From positions 1-64,000 of the forward strand of contig NZ_JACDUU010000007.1 of assembly GCF_013760845.1 (NCBI RefSeq): a stretch of DNA of 64,000 nucleotides, in the 5' to 3' direction. Source of the stretch: [Anoxybacillus] calidus (GTDB lineage: Bacteria; Bacillota; Bacilli; Bacillales; Anoxybacillaceae). The notes under the pieces were generated by a model. It saw nothing but the letters and a program-made list of their open reading frames with translations, ran no database searches and was not told the DNA's origin. The translations under genes were made by a program, and so were the position numbers. Shown here in pieces: positions 35,948 through 42,855 of this stretch; positions within the stretch are counted from its first letter, which is position 1, and every line of letters starts with the position of its first letter.

Positions 35948-35982
35948 TTGCTCAGGGCATAAGAGCTCTGAGCGATTTTTTT
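35948..35982 (+). terminator. Terminator-like hairpin in the island
   Basis: GCTCAG pairs with CTGAGC around an AT-rich loop with extra AGGGC/GCTCT pairing, followed by a T-rich run (ATTTTTTT). It points on the plus strand, so it can end htrA transcription. Confidence 0.6.
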
Positions 35983-35989
35983 CCATTGG

Positions 35990-36023
35990 CTTATTGAACT
36001 AACGCACCCGTTAGTTGAACAAG
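35990..36023. repeat. Cassette palindrome, copy 1
   Basis: This is a 34-base near-palindrome: CTTATTGAACTAACG, CACC, CGTTAGTTGAACAAG. It lies 3 bases beyond the stop codon of the minus-strand gene at 36027. Copies 2 (36572) and 3 (37337) sit in the same orientation behind the next two ORFs. Confidence 0.8.
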
Positions 36024-36026
36024 ACT

Positions 36027-36434
36027 TTATTTCCAAAATCTTACCAACGTTTTTTCAGGTATTTCAATATTATCAATGTCAAAGTCATTGATTCTAAGAG
36101 TTATTTCACCTACTCGCTTTTCAGTTTCTTCCCCCACCCAACAACTATACAATTCAAAAAAATCACCTTCTTGAAGATGACTGTCCATAATTTTACATAG
36201 TTCTAGTAGTTTCTCTTTCGATTCAGCAAGCAATTTTGGACTCATATGCTTCGAAATTTCAATCCCCCAATGACTTGATACCTCATAAACATAAGGAGTA
36301 GTAAACTGACGTTTCTTTACATTTTCTCGATGATACTTATTCGAGAAACAATCACCAATTATAATCAAATCATCTGAATCTTCATCACTGAGCGGTATCT
36401 CTACATTACAACCAATATAGCTTGCCAAACTCAT
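36027..36434 (-). CDS. Unrecognised acidic protein, immunity-like
   Basis: This 135-residue protein begins MSLASYIGCNVEIPLSDEDS. It is acidic and shows no transmembrane helices. Middle text such as YVYEVSSHWGIEISKHMSP and the later GDFFELYSCWVGEE look like a globular alpha/beta fold. I do not recognise a named family. Size, acidity, AT-rich DNA and neighbours (an LRR-like ORF and a broken ORF) recall orphan immunity genes of polymorphic-toxin systems; that is inference. GTGAGGAAG precedes the ATG, and a 27-codon ORF stops just upstream. Confidence 0.6.
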   Translation of the reverse strand: MSLASYIGCNVEIPLSDEDSDDLIIIGDCFSNKYHRENVKKRQFTTPYVYEVSSHWGIEISKHMSPKLLAESKEKLLELCKIMDSHLQEGDFFELYSCWVGEETEKRVGEITLRINDFDIDNIEIPEKTLVRFWK

Positions 36435-36440
36435 TCTTCC

Positions 36441-36524
36441 TCACTCCTTTTCACTTCTGACTAATTTCCACATTTCCCCACATTGCTTGTCAATTTTATC
36501 AATACTATAAGTTATAGATTGCAT
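36441..36524 (-). CDS. Possible 27-residue ORF ahead of the immunity-like gene
   Basis: The ORF begins MQSITYSIDKIDKQCGEMWK and stops 6 bases before the next ATG, with its stop inside that gene's ribosome site. This spacing would allow coupling. Its own ribosome site is weak (AAAGAGG about 15 bases upstream). It could be a leader peptide or the tail of a lost gene. Confidence 0.3.
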   Translation of the reverse strand: MQSITYSIDKIDKQCGEMWKLVRSEKE

Positions 36525-36571
36525 TCTTAAACTATTCTGCCTCTTTAATTAAATAAAAAAAGGCGGATATC

Positions 36572-36605
36572 CTTATTAGAGGATAGCACCCGTTAGTTCA
36601 ACAAG
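36572..36605. repeat. Cassette palindrome, copy 2
   Basis: It has the same length and orientation as copy 1. The right half GCACCCGTTAGTTCAACAAG and the left CTTATT are conserved. The left inner part (AGAGGATA) has diverged and can instead pair with an adjacent ATATCCT. It lies 11 bases beyond the stop of the gene at 36617. Confidence 0.75.
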
Positions 36606-36616
36606 GTATCCATTAG

Positions 36617-37288
36617 TTAATAGATATATCTAAAAGTTTGAAATTTCCCTTTCTCTATAACAGATTTATATTCTTCACCATTATTTTTTTCTTCTAAAAG
36701 AGAGTCCATTTCTTTATCACTGATGTTATAATGCCTTTTATTTAGAAAGCTGACGCTTCTAATTGTTGGATGTTCTAATATTGGTGATAAGTCACCATCC
36801 ATAACATTAGTATCAACAAATCGAAAATCAATTAACTTAGGGAAGTGATTTAAAAAAGACAGATTCTCAAGATTGCCACAAGAGTTAAGGCAAAGAACTC
36901 GGAGATTCTTAAGTGAACATAACTCCTCGGTTGGAACGAATTTCTTTGATTGATTAATATGCAAATGTTCTAAGGTATCAGCTACTTTTGATAAACCATA
37001 ATCGTATTGTAATTTAGTGCAATAATGTAATTCTAAACGCTTTAATTTATTCATTTTTTCTATCCCAAGGAAATCTTGTATATTGGACCTGTTTAATTCT
37101 AGATAGAGGAGATTTTCAGGAATATCAACAAAGTTACCCAGCTTACTCTTTTTATGATGCCATAAGATTAAATACTCAATATCTTGAGGTATCATTTCTT
37201 TTAATTTATCTTCTTTTAAATCTAGATGAAGATAAAGATTATCGGGGATTTCGTCAAACCAAATCGTATTATTTCTCCAGTAATCCAT
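36617..37288 (-). CDS. Leucine-rich-repeat-like protein, immunity-like
   Basis: This 223-residue protein has irregular LRR-type repeats through its middle. Examples are LLYLELNRSNIQDFLGIEKM, LKRLELHYCTKLQ, LEHLHINQS, LRVLCLNSCGNLENLSFLNH and KLIDFRFVDTN. There is no signal peptide or membrane helix. LRR-like proteins of this size are often found among immunity genes near polymorphic toxins; no toxin is in this window. AGGGGCG precedes the ATG. It lies between palindrome copies 2 and 3. Confidence 0.6.
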   Translation of the reverse strand: MDYWRNNTIWFDEIPDNLYLHLDLKEDKLKEMIPQDIEYLILWHHKKSKLGNFVDIPENLLYLELNRSNIQDFLGIEKMNKLKRLELHYCTKLQYDYGLSKVADTLEHLHINQSKKFVPTEELCSLKNLRVLCLNSCGNLENLSFLNHFPKLIDFRFVDTNVMDGDLSPILEHPTIRSVSFLNKRHYNISDKEMDSLLEEKNNGEEYKSVIEKGKFQTFRYIY

Positions 37289-37336
37289 TTTGAATCGCCC
37301 CTATATTCGCCATTATTTCTTTTATATTATCATTTA

Positions 37337-37371
37337 GGCTTATTCAACTAAACTGCCCCGTTAGTTGAAGA
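37337..37371. repeat. Cassette palindrome, copy 3
   Basis: CTTATTCAACTAA and TTAGTTGAAGAAC flank CTGCCCCG. It has the same orientation as copies 1 and 2 and lies 2 bases beyond the stop of the broken ORF at 37374. Confidence 0.75.
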
Positions 37372-37373
37372 AC

Positions 37374-37535
37374 GGTCATCTTAATTTTAACATAAATATC
37401 CAGTAAACCTTCTTTATAAATATGAAATTTAGCAAAGTAATTGGCAATTGTTTTAACATATGAATTCGCAGGATGACAATAACTTCTGTCACCTTGCTAA
37501 ATAAGGTGCGAATTAGGGTGCCATTTTACCTCCAT
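37374..37535 (-). pseudogene. Broken small ORF, third cassette of the island
   Basis: Read on the minus strand, the frame gives MEVKWHPNSHLI, a TAG stop at 37497-37499, then 39 more codons beginning QGDRSYCHPANSYVKTIANY and ending in TGA. Coding-like sequence continues through the stop in one frame, and the final stop abuts palindrome copy 3 as in the intact cassettes. This is best read as a decayed gene. The family is not recognised. Confidence 0.5.
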
Positions 37536-37569
37536 TTTTCCCAAAAACCTCGTCATATCAATAAAATGA

Positions 37570-37603
37570 ATCAGTCCAATTCTAAGCGAATTGGACTGAT
37601 AAT
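37570..37603. repeat. Perfect hairpin near the right end of the island
   Basis: ATCAGTCCAATTC pairs exactly with GAATTGGACTGAT over a 5-base loop. It may be a terminator for transcription entering or leaving the island. No long T-run follows on either strand. Confidence 0.6.
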
Positions 37604-37620
37604 TGCTGTACTATTTAATG

Positions 37621-37674
37621 TTTTGTACTAGAAAACCGAACCCGTTATTCTTTAGGACAGTGTCTTTATTTTAC
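37621..37674 (-). repeat. Right inverted repeat of the AT-rich island
   Basis: This is the mirrored partner of 35815-35870. The shared blocks are TTTTGTACT, AAAACCGAACCCGTTA and ACAGTGTCTT on the plus strand. The outer flanks are AT-rich and themselves complementary, so a target duplication cannot be called. Confidence 0.75.
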
Positions 37675-37818
37675 ATTTCGTATATTGTTTAGGGAATGCT
37701 GCGGTTTTTCCAAACAAAAATTTTTAGTGTTTGGTACGATAACAGCATTTGAATCATTTTTGTCTTATTTCTTCAGCTAAAGAAACATTTAAAAATTTTT
37801 CCCTAAATAGAAAAATTA

Positions 37819-37844
37819 TGAAACATCTTGTGGTTTAGTTCGTA
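37819..37844 (+). promoter_or_regulatory. Sigma-W-type ECF promoter
   Basis: TGAAAC (37819-37824), exactly 16 bases, then CGTA (37841-37844) matches the B. subtilis sigma-W consensus. It lies 38 bases before yuaF, whose operon is a known sigma-W target. Confidence 0.85.
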
Positions 37845-37881
37845 TTATTAATCGAACACGGGCTGAAAGGGGAAGATGGAG

Positions 37882-38433
37882 ATGTTCGGATATCCGCTTG
37901 AAACCATTTACTTATTTATGCTCATTGTCAGTGGCAGTGTAACCCTCATTTATATTGTGTTAAGCGATGTGTTAGATGGAATTTTTGATTTTCCCGACTT
38001 TACCTTTTTAAGCCCGCAATTGATTTTATCTTTTCTTACTGTTTTCAGTGCCTCTGGATTTTTGTTCAGAAAATATACTGAATTTTCTGATGTGTTAATC
38101 AGCCTTACCAGCGTTGGAATCGGCTTGATTATTGTAATAATTTTGCACTTTTTTGTATTCATTCCGTTAAAATCGGCAGAAACATCGCTTAATTATTCGG
38201 AAGCGGATTTGGAAGGGCGTATTGCGAAAGTGATTGTGACTCTTCCAAAAGACGGATTTGGTGAGATTTTAATTCAAAGTAAAAGCGGTGCTATTTCGAA
38301 GCCGGCTCAAAGCATTCAAAATGAAGAAATTCCATCTGGGAAGGAAGTGGTTATCGTGGAGATGACAAAAGGCTTTGCGAAAGTAGCGAAATATAATCCA
38401 TATGATTTCGAATTTGATTATAAGGGGGAATAG
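37882..38433 (+). CDS. yuaF: NfeD-like membrane protein YuaF
   Basis: This 183-residue partner of flotillin has three transmembrane segments in the first 100 residues. A C-terminal OB-fold NfeD domain follows, with DLEGRIAKVIVTLPKDGFGE and GKEVVIVEM. The frame has an ATG at 37876 too close to AAAGGGGA, so the next ATG at 37882 fits better. Two bases separate it from the flotillin gene. Control is by the sigma-W-type promoter, as expected for a membrane-fluidity and antibiotic-stress function. Confidence 0.88.
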   Translation: MFGYPLETIYLFMLIVSGSVTLIYIVLSDVLDGIFDFPDFTFLSPQLILSFLTVFSASGFLFRKYTEFSDVLISLTSVGIGLIIVIILHFFVFIPLKSAETSLNYSEADLEGRIAKVIVTLPKDGFGEILIQSKSGAISKPAQSIQNEEIPSGKEVVIVEMTKGFAKVAKYNPYDFEFDYKGE

Positions 38434-38435
38434 GA

Positions 38436-39959
38436 ATGATGCCGTTGCTTGTTGTCATTGGTGTTGTTGTCTTTTTGCTTGTCGGTCTGGTGGCACTTTT
38501 CATTTTACGTTATCGCACTGTTGGTCCTGATGAAGCGCTCATTGTCACAGGAAGCTATCTTGGCAGCAAAAATGTCCATGTTGATGAATCTGGAAACAAG
38601 ATCAAAATTGTTCGCGGCGGTGGTACGTTTGTATTGCCAATTTTCCAGCAAGCCCAGCCGCTTAGCTTACTGTCCATTAAACTTGATGTACAAACGCCGG
38701 AAGTATATACAGAGCAAGGCGTTCCCGTCATGGCGGACGGCGTGGCGATCATTAAAGTTGGCAGCTCGATTGGAGAAATTGCCACAGCCGCTGAGCAGTT
38801 TTTAGGAAAAACGAGACAAGACATGGAAAACGAGGCAAAAGAAGTATTAGAAGGTCATCTCCGCTCGATTCTCGGTTCGATGACAGTAGAAGAAATTTAT
38901 AAAAACCGCGATAAGTTCTCACAAGAGGTACAGCGCGTTGCTTCACAAGATTTAGCGAAAATGGGATTAGTCATTGTATCATTCACGATTAAAGATGTAC
39001 GTGACAAAAATGGTTATCTCGATTCCTTAGGTAAGCCGCGCATCGCTCAAGTGAAGCGTGATGCCGATATTGCTACAGCAGAAGCGGAAAAAGAGACGCG
39101 CATTAAACGTGCTGAAGCAGATAAAGAAGCGAGAAAAGCGGAATTAGAACGATTGACGGAAATTGCGGAAGCAGAAAAAATCAACCAACTTAAGTTAGCA
39201 GAGTTCCGTCGTGAACAAGATATCGCGAAAGCGCGTGCGGACCAAGCGTATCACTTAGAAGAAGCGAAAGCAAAACAAGAAGTAACTGAGCAGCAGATGC
39301 AAATTAAAATTATTGAGCGTCAAAAGCAAATTGAGCTCGAAGAAAAAGAAATTTTACGCCGCGAGCGTCAATATGATTCTGAAGTGAAGAAGAAAGCAGA
39401 TGCGGACCGTTATGCCGTCGAGCAAGCAGCCGCTGCGGAAAAAGTAAAGCAAATGGCCGAAGCAGATGCTCACAAATATCGCATCGAAGCGATGGCAAAA
39501 GCCGAAGCGGAAAAGGTACGCATCGACGGACTCGCAAAAGCGGAAGCAGAAAAAGCAAAAGGGGAAGCCGAAGCCGAGGTGATACGCTTGAAAGGTCTGG
39601 CGGAAGCCGAAGCGAAGCAAAAGATTGCCGAAGCGTTCGAACAATACGGCAAAGCGGCGATTCTCGACATGATCTTAAAAATGCTTCCTGAATATGCGAA
39701 ACAAGTGGCAAGCCCGCTTGCGAACATCGATAAGATTACAATTGTCGATACAGGAAGTAGCGATGCGAGTAGCGGAGCAAACAAAGTCACTAGCTATGCG
39801 ACAAACTTAATGGCCACATTGCAAGAATCACTTAAAGCCTCTTCTGGCATTGATGTGAAAGAATTGCTTGAGAACTTCTCAGGAAAAGGCAATGTAAAAA
39901 ACAGCATTGACCAATTAACGAAGGAAATCGCTGAACAAAAGAAAGCGAACGAAGAATAG
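38436..39959 (+). CDS. floT: Flotillin-like protein FloT (YuaG)
   Basis: This 507-residue SPFH-domain scaffold of membrane microdomains has an N-terminal hydrophobic hairpin (LLVVIGVVVFLLVGLVALFI), then the SPFH/band-7 domain (about 30-200). A long Ala/Glu/Lys-rich coiled coil of EAEKA-type repeats (about 205-410) and a C-terminal oligomerisation part follow. It is cotranscribed with yuaF and ends at a terminator. Confidence 0.95.
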   Translation: MMPLLVVIGVVVFLLVGLVALFILRYRTVGPDEALIVTGSYLGSKNVHVDESGNKIKIVRGGGTFVLPIFQQAQPLSLLSIKLDVQTPEVYTEQGVPVMADGVAIIKVGSSIGEIATAAEQFLGKTRQDMENEAKEVLEGHLRSILGSMTVEEIYKNRDKFSQEVQRVASQDLAKMGLVIVSFTIKDVRDKNGYLDSLGKPRIAQVKRDADIATAEAEKETRIKRAEADKEARKAELERLTEIAEAEKINQLKLAEFRREQDIAKARADQAYHLEEAKAKQEVTEQQMQIKIIERQKQIELEEKEILRRERQYDSEVKKKADADRYAVEQAAAAEKVKQMAEADAHKYRIEAMAKAEAEKVRIDGLAKAEAEKAKGEAEAEVIRLKGLAEAEAKQKIAEAFEQYGKAAILDMILKMLPEYAKQVASPLANIDKITIVDTGSSDASSGANKVTSYATNLMATLQESLKASSGIDVKELLENFSGKGNVKNSIDQLTKEIAEQKKANEE

Positions 39960-39973
39960 TGAAATACAACGGG

Positions 39974-40012
39974 AAAGCTGTCTTGATGAAAAACATCAGG
40001 ACAGCTTTTTAT
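39974..40012 (+). terminator. Terminator after floT
   Basis: AAAGCTGTCTTGATG pairs with CATCAGGACAGCTTT (one G-T), followed by TTTATT. Confidence 0.92.
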
Positions 40013-40502
40013 TGGAGGTTAACGGAATGTTGGTTGTATCTTTAATATCACTCTATGACGCTCTTTTTTCATAATAGAATACATGACTTCACATAAAAGG
40101 TGGGGTTTTGTTTAATTGACGGACTGCTCCAAATAAGGATTTTCTTTGTTTTCCTTATAATGGTATTTTAGGGTGAAGTTGCATCGTAAAAGCTGGTGCT
40201 GTAATAGATCATGATGTTTCTATCCCTCCGTCATCTTTCTAATGTAAATTTCATATATTTATAAGTAAACCAATATTGCAAAACGGGAGGTATAAGCAGT
40301 TTGTTAAACATCTATAAAAATATATGAAATCATGTAAATATCTTCTATTATTGGACGTGGAGGGATGGATATTCTCCATCTTTTCCATCGTCTCCTGTCT
40401 TATGATAAAAAATGATCTCCCCCTTCCTCATGTAAAAGGAAATGAAGAAGATTTAGCGAATATATGTTCTGAAGAATCCAAACATAGGGGGAAGGCAAGG
40501 AG
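40013..40502. other. 490-base stretch without a gene
   Basis: No convincing ORF is present; a 60-codon frame at 40324 has no ribosome site and no family look. The left boundary of the TnpB element should be here. A small hairpin, GATGGA with TCCATC at 40364-40380, could be a subterminal left-end hairpin. The former promoter of the gene now at 42293 may also lie here. Confidence 0.4.
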
Positions 40503-42071
40503 ATGAAAACGGTTCGGGTGATAAAAATCGTTTCTAATGATGAATCACAACTTCGTTCATTGGATGAATTATTGCGCGTCTTTTGTTCAGCGAAGCGATA
40601 TGCGTTCAACCGTTTACTGGAGGGAAGGAACGCAAAAGAAATCATCAAGCATCTTCCGCACCAATTTCCGCTCAACAAACGGTATGCCGAAGATGCGGTC
40701 TTGCTTGCTCAATCGCTGATTACTTCTCAACGTGAGTTACTTCCGATGCGGATAGAGGATGTGCAGGCGAAAATCGAAAAAACCGAAAAGAAAATCGATG
40801 AGTATCAACATGGACGAAAAACACCGAAGAATGTCGATCTTCTAACATGTTTGGGAGGATTGCGCCAACGGTTAGAAAAGTTAAAGGCGAAAGAAGCCGA
40901 GCTAACGCATCATCTGGAACAAGGGACGATTCCAAGCGTGATTTTTGGTGGAAAACCAAACTTTTATAAGCGTTTGAAAGGAAAAATCACGAACGAAGAA
41001 TGGAAAGATTTGCGCTCGAATCAGTTGTACGCTCGGGGAGATAAAAGCAAGAAAGGAAACTTAAATATTCGCCTAGTGTATGACGATAACACCTATGAAT
41101 GTTATGTGGAAATCGCCAATCCGTTTGGGCAACAGGAAAGCAAACCTGCTCCCCGTTTACGATTCCCTGTGTCTGTTCCTGAAAAATATGAACAGGAAGT
41201 CATCGATGTCGTTATGGGCGAGCAGGCGGGTGTGAATTCAAAAGGGAAGCCCATCATCGACTACCAGCCATACACGGTTGAAATCAAACGCAAAAACGGA
41301 GAGTATTATCTACATCTCATTTATGAGGAAGAAGTGTATGGTAGAGAACTTACCTACGATGAACTGATTCAAGGGGAACAAATAGCAGGGATTGACATCA
41401 ACATTGACCGAATTGCGGTGACCATTATTTCTCGACAAGGAAACTTCATCAAATCGAAAGTGTTTTACTGTCATGAACTCGAATATGTGAAAGCGAATAA
41501 ACGAAACAACATCGTTGGAGAAACCGTGCGCAATGTGTACGATTGGTTGCTTCAAGAAAACGTGGGCGCAGTGGTCATCGAAAACATTCAACTAAGACAG
41601 CAACACGATACAGACAAACGATTCAATCGCTTGACACACCATTTCAAAAAGAAAAAGCTAACAGAAGCGATTCTTCGTCGGGGCTTACGGCTTGGGTTTC
41701 ACATCAAAAAAGTGAATCCAGCGTATACCAGCGTTATCGGTCGTTTCAAGTATATGAAAAAATACGGGTTATCCGTTCATGAAAGTGCGGCGTTGGTGAT
41801 TGGCAGACGGGGATTAGGGTATCATGAACGATTGCCAAAAGAACTCATTGACACCATCAAAACGAACGTGAAACGCCATTTGATTGCCATGTTAGGGTCG
41901 ATGGAAGAATCCTACAAGCAATCAAAAAGCGGAACAAAACAACGACAATATCTAGGTATGATGTTAAAAAAGATAGAGAACTTCAAAGAGGAACATGAAT
42001 GGTCATTATGGAATATATTGCACAAATGTTGTTGGCTGAACCAGTATCAAATTCAACTAAAGGAGGTGTAG
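40503..42071 (+). CDS. IS200/IS605-type TnpB-related protein with variant RuvC site
   Basis: This 522-residue protein is of the class often called TnpB-related accessory protein. The N-terminal half contains a coiled region (about 80-140). RuvC-I is AGIDINIDRIAV with D298, and RuvC-II is AVVIENIQ with E360. Where TnpB normally has a Cys4 zinc ribbon and the DRDxNAA motif, this protein has NPAYTSVIGRFKYMKKYG without Cys, then SVHESAALVIGRRG (H426, E427). The third acidic residue is thus replaced or shifted to Glu. No TnpA is nearby. GGCAAGGAG precedes the ATG. Its stop is 2 bases before a highly structured region. Confidence 0.85.
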   Translation: MKTVRVIKIVSNDESQLRSLDELLRVFCSAKRYAFNRLLEGRNAKEIIKHLPHQFPLNKRYAEDAVLLAQSLITSQRELLPMRIEDVQAKIEKTEKKIDEYQHGRKTPKNVDLLTCLGGLRQRLEKLKAKEAELTHHLEQGTIPSVIFGGKPNFYKRLKGKITNEEWKDLRSNQLYARGDKSKKGNLNIRLVYDDNTYECYVEIANPFGQQESKPAPRLRFPVSVPEKYEQEVIDVVMGEQAGVNSKGKPIIDYQPYTVEIKRKNGEYYLHLIYEEEVYGRELTYDELIQGEQIAGIDINIDRIAVTIISRQGNFIKSKVFYCHELEYVKANKRNNIVGETVRNVYDWLLQENVGAVVIENIQLRQQHDTDKRFNRLTHHFKKKKLTEAILRRGLRLGFHIKKVNPAYTSVIGRFKYMKKYGLSVHESAALVIGRRGLGYHERLPKELIDTIKTNVKRHLIAMLGSMEESYKQSKSGTKQRQYLGMMLKKIENFKEEHEWSLWNILHKCCWLNQYQIQLKEV

Positions 42072-42072
42072 A

Positions 42073-42285
42073 CCTGGTTACTAACATCGTTGTCGTGTAC
42101 TGACCGATGGAAGGAATGGTGCACGACAGGTGCCGTCGCTAACAGCGAGCCACGGGGTGTCTTTCACAGCAGGTGAATGACAAGGGGATTCCCTTCCTGA
42201 TGGAACTCAGGTGTTTCCTGAGCGGTAAGCGATGTTTCCTGGTTCCATCGTGATGGGTCGATTTTTATAGATTTTAGTAACCAGG
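42073..42285 (+). ncRNA. Candidate structured RNA behind the TnpB-related gene (omega-RNA-like)
   Basis: A perfect 12-bp closing repeat (CCTGGTTACTAA at 42073-42084, TTAGTAACCAGG at 42274-42285) encloses many local stems. These are GTCGTGTAC/GTGCACGAC, TCGCT/AGCGA, TTCAC/GTGAA and AAGGG/CCCTT, plus GATGGAAC with GTTCCATC around CTCAGG/CCTGAG. The region has no coding frame and begins right after tnpB. TnpB proteins use an RNA from this place (3' end of tnpB plus right end) as guide scaffold, so that is the leading reading. Processing and the exact 3' boundary are unknown. Confidence 0.6.
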
Positions 42286-42292
42286 GATAAAA

Positions 42293-42607
42293 ATGTATTA
42301 TGCTCGTTTGGTTTGCTATAAATTAGGAACTGGGCAAAGACGAGTTGCAGAGAGATTGGCAAAAGAATTTGATACAATCAATAGAAACTTACCCGGATTT
42401 AGAGGTAATGTGTATTTTTTTGATGATACAACTGGTGAATATAGAGCTTTGAACTATTGGGATACAAAAAATGATGCAGAAAACGCCCATAAAATTTTGT
42501 TTCCTAAATTAGAGAACGAACTTAAAAACTTTACAAAGGAGAAACCAACTTATAAATTATTCGAAGTATATGACCCCTTTGAAGGCGGGAACTTGTTTTC
42601 TCGATGA
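42293..42607 (+). CDS. Small ABM-like (dimeric alpha/beta barrel) protein
   Basis: This 104-residue protein begins MYYARLVCYKLGTGQRRVAE. The pattern is beta strand, helix, then NLPGFRGNVYFFDDTTGEY and ALNYWDTKNDAENAHKIL. It matches the antibiotic-biosynthesis-monooxygenase-like ferredoxin fold, where a Trp often lines the pocket. No substrate can be named. Its ATG starts 8 bases after the closing repeat of the TnpB element, so the element seems inserted directly in front of it and may have removed its promoter. Confidence 0.65.
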   Translation: MYYARLVCYKLGTGQRRVAERLAKEFDTINRNLPGFRGNVYFFDDTTGEYRALNYWDTKNDAENAHKILFPKLENELKNFTKEKPTYKLFEVYDPFEGGNLFSR

Positions 42608-42671
42608 AAATATGAACTGTGAGCGAATAGGTGGGGGATTAAGATCAACATATCGTTTTATTACGTAATAG

Positions 42672-42700
42672 GACGATCGTGTGCATTGATGAGATCGTTT
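42672..42700 (+). terminator. Weak terminator after the ABM-like gene
   Basis: ACGATC pairs with GATCGT around a loop, followed by TTTTTTG. Confidence 0.55.
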
Positions 42701-42724
42701 TTTGTTTAGTTACGGATGAAATGA

Positions 42725-42750
42725 GCGCCTTTTAATAAGGCGTTTTTTTA
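42725..42750 (+). terminator. Rho-independent terminator
   Basis: GCGCCTT pairs with AAGGCGT over a 5-base loop, followed by TTTTTTA. It insulates the ECF operon from upstream transcription. Confidence 0.8.
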
Positions 42751-42855
42751 TTGTCTAGAAATTAACATGAAAGAATAACTAGGCTATGATTGAAAAAATC
42801 ATAAAAAATTTGCGAGAAAGTGTAGGGGAAATGAGCCATTGTTTCGTCTATATAA

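Noticed and set aside
35803-36036. 77-codon minus-strand ORF over the left end of the island
   Set aside because: It spans the inverted repeat, the phased AT words and palindrome copy 1, so its amino-acid text reflects those repeats and not a gene.
35990-37371. True integron attC sites
   Set aside because: The palindromes do not meet the RYYYAAC/GTTRRRY core consensus and no integrase gene is in the window. Only the cassette-like layout is similar.
39310-39790. Minus-strand ORFs opposite floT
   Set aside because: They arise from the Ala/Glu/Lys repeat region of flotillin read backwards and show no family features.
40324-40506. 60-codon ORF before the TnpB-related gene
   Set aside because: No ribosome site, no family look, and it runs into the TnpB start. 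It is probably chance.
42073-42285. Group I or group II intron (IStron) behind the TnpB-related gene
   Set aside because: No group II domain V (GAGCCG...CGGTTC type) and no group I core strands could be recognised, and the outer repeat closes the region as a simple stem. An omega-RNA-like reading fits the position better.
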